Translations under genes and position numbers: made by a program
In this document: one piece after another, positions 7,086 through 7,778 of the stretch
Layout of the letters: every line of letters starts with the position of its first letter
Numbering within the stretch: position 1 is the stretch's first letter
Assembly: GCA_964370765.1 (NCBI GenBank)
Contig: CAYJKW010000087.1
Span: forward strand, 1-7,778
Origin: CAYJBH01 sp964370765
GTDB taxonomy: Bacteria; Bacillota; Clostridia; Oscillospirales; Ruminococcaceae
DNA: 7,778 nucleotides
Direction: 5' to 3'
The notes under the pieces: generated by a model
The model's database searches: none
Told to the model about the DNA's origin: nothing
Seen by the model: the letters and a program-made list of their open reading frames with translations, nothing else

Positions 7086-7778
7086 TTTTGGTTACCTCCG
7101 TAAAGACGCCTGTTTCTGAACATATTCATCTTTGAAACGCTGCGTAGCATTATTCTGGAGGCAACAACGCCCATAACAAAGTTTAAGATAACACCTACAA
7201 GCAATGTGTATCCGAATGAGTAGATAACACCGGCTGTTGATGGTCCAAATGCAAAGAATATTGGGGTTAGCAGTTTTGCGAAGAAACCGTTTGTTGGGCC
7301 AAAGGCACCCATAAGTATTATACTTACAATAATCACGGTAACATTACCGTCAATAATTGGAGCAAGTCCACGCTGGAAGCCGGCAGTAATCGCACCATCA
7401 AGGCTTTTGCCGCTGCGCAGCTCCTCTTTAATACGTTCTGCAGTAATGATATTTGCATCTACACCCATTCCTATGGCTAGGATAATACCGGCAATACCCG
7501 GTAGTGTTAAGGTGAAGCTGTTAAACACCGAGAAATAACCAGATATTAGTGCAATTGTCGCGGCTGTCTGCCCTAAAAGGGCTATCGAGGCGACAGCACC
7601 GGGTATTTTGTACCATGCAATAATATAAATACAGACAATTATAAATGCAATGATGGCTGCATAAAGCATGGCCTGCAACGAGTTACTACCTAGTGTCGGG
7701 CTAATTGTAGAGAAGCTCTCGGCCGATAGTTTAAACGGCAACGAACCGGAATTTATCTGGTTAGCAAGTGTTGTTGCC
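7082..7778 (-). CDS. secD: SecD, protein translocase subunit (5' end outside window)
   Basis: The C-terminal 231 or so residues of SecD, partner of SecF in the Sec translocon. The frame is open to the right edge with no stop; the first visible codons read ATTLANQINSGSLPF, matching the end of the SecD external domain, so TTG at 7741 is an internal leucine rather than a start. TM1 and most of the external domain are missing. What remains is the five-helix membrane bundle: the segment beginning LQAMLYAAIIAF, a second at VASIALLGQTAATIAL, a third carrying the SecD signature GMGVDANIITAERIKEEL (7471 down to about 7418), and two more to the end. The aspartate in VDAN is the conserved residue of the proton path. 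The gene ends TGA inside the secF start codon. The last codons (YGGNQK) contain the secF ribosome binding site. Confidence 0.97.
   Translation of the reverse strand, partial: ATTLANQINSGSLPFKLSAESFSTISPTLGSNSLQAMLYAAIIAFIIVCIYIIAWYKIPGAVASIALLGQTAATIALISGYFSVFNSFTLTLPGIAGIILAIGMGVDANIITAERIKEELRSGKSLDGAITAGFQRGLAPIIDGNVTVIIVSIILMGAFGPTNGFFAKLLTPIFFAFGPSTAGVIYSFGYTLLVGVILNFVMGVVASRIMLRSVSKMNMFRNRRLYGGNQK

Noticed and set aside
1..7778. A novel defence, mobile or CRISPR-like system
   Set aside because: All long frames belong to secD, secF, a TIM-barrel enzyme, a small protein, radC, uvrB and uvrA. I found no spaced repeats, transposase, integrase, toxin-antitoxin pair or tRNA, and the base composition looks even throughout.

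Overview
The window is a compact, single-direction stretch of a low-to-moderate GC genome, with every supported gene on the minus strand. It most likely comes from the Firmicutes, class Clostridia. The reasons are separate secD and secF genes, an SOS-type uvrB-uvrA pair in that order, a RadC whose N-terminus resembles clostridial RadC, strong AGGAGG-type ribosome binding sites, and use of GTG and TTG starts. The taxonomic call is inference from protein style and gene order; no rRNA or other marker is present.

Reading in the direction of transcription (right to left), the window opens inside secD (7778-7082, 5' end outside). SecF (7085-6150) follows, then a TIM-barrel protein of the sugar phosphate isomerase/epimerase superfamily (6153-5353). 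These three genes are joined by 4-base ATGA stop/start overlaps and so look like one transcription unit: the proton-driven accessory subunits of the Sec translocon plus a metal-dependent TIM-barrel enzyme of unknown substrate.

A 92-base AT-rich gap (5352-5261) is the only real intergenic space. It holds a candidate -10 box and a perfect 10-base inverted repeat whose promoter-distal arm overlaps the ribosome binding site of the next gene.

The second unit is a DNA-repair cluster: a 96-residue protein of unknown function (GTG start, 5260-4970), radC (4992-4279), uvrB (4282-2300) and uvrA (TTG start at 2310, running off the left edge after 770 codons). All junctions overlap: 23 bases, then ATGA, then 11 bases. 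UvrB and UvrA are the damage-recognition half of nucleotide excision repair. UvrA dimers find lesions and load UvrB, which opens the DNA for UvrC (not in this window). RadC is a JAMM-domain protein of unsettled role.

I translated the uvrA segment by hand, and it is open with all expected motifs. I see no mobile element, CRISPR array, RNA gene, phage gene or recognisable novel system. The points that deserve a second look are the inverted repeat in the gap, the small protein ahead of radC, the absence of a clear LexA box before a uvrBA operon, and the TIM-barrel gene tied to secDF.
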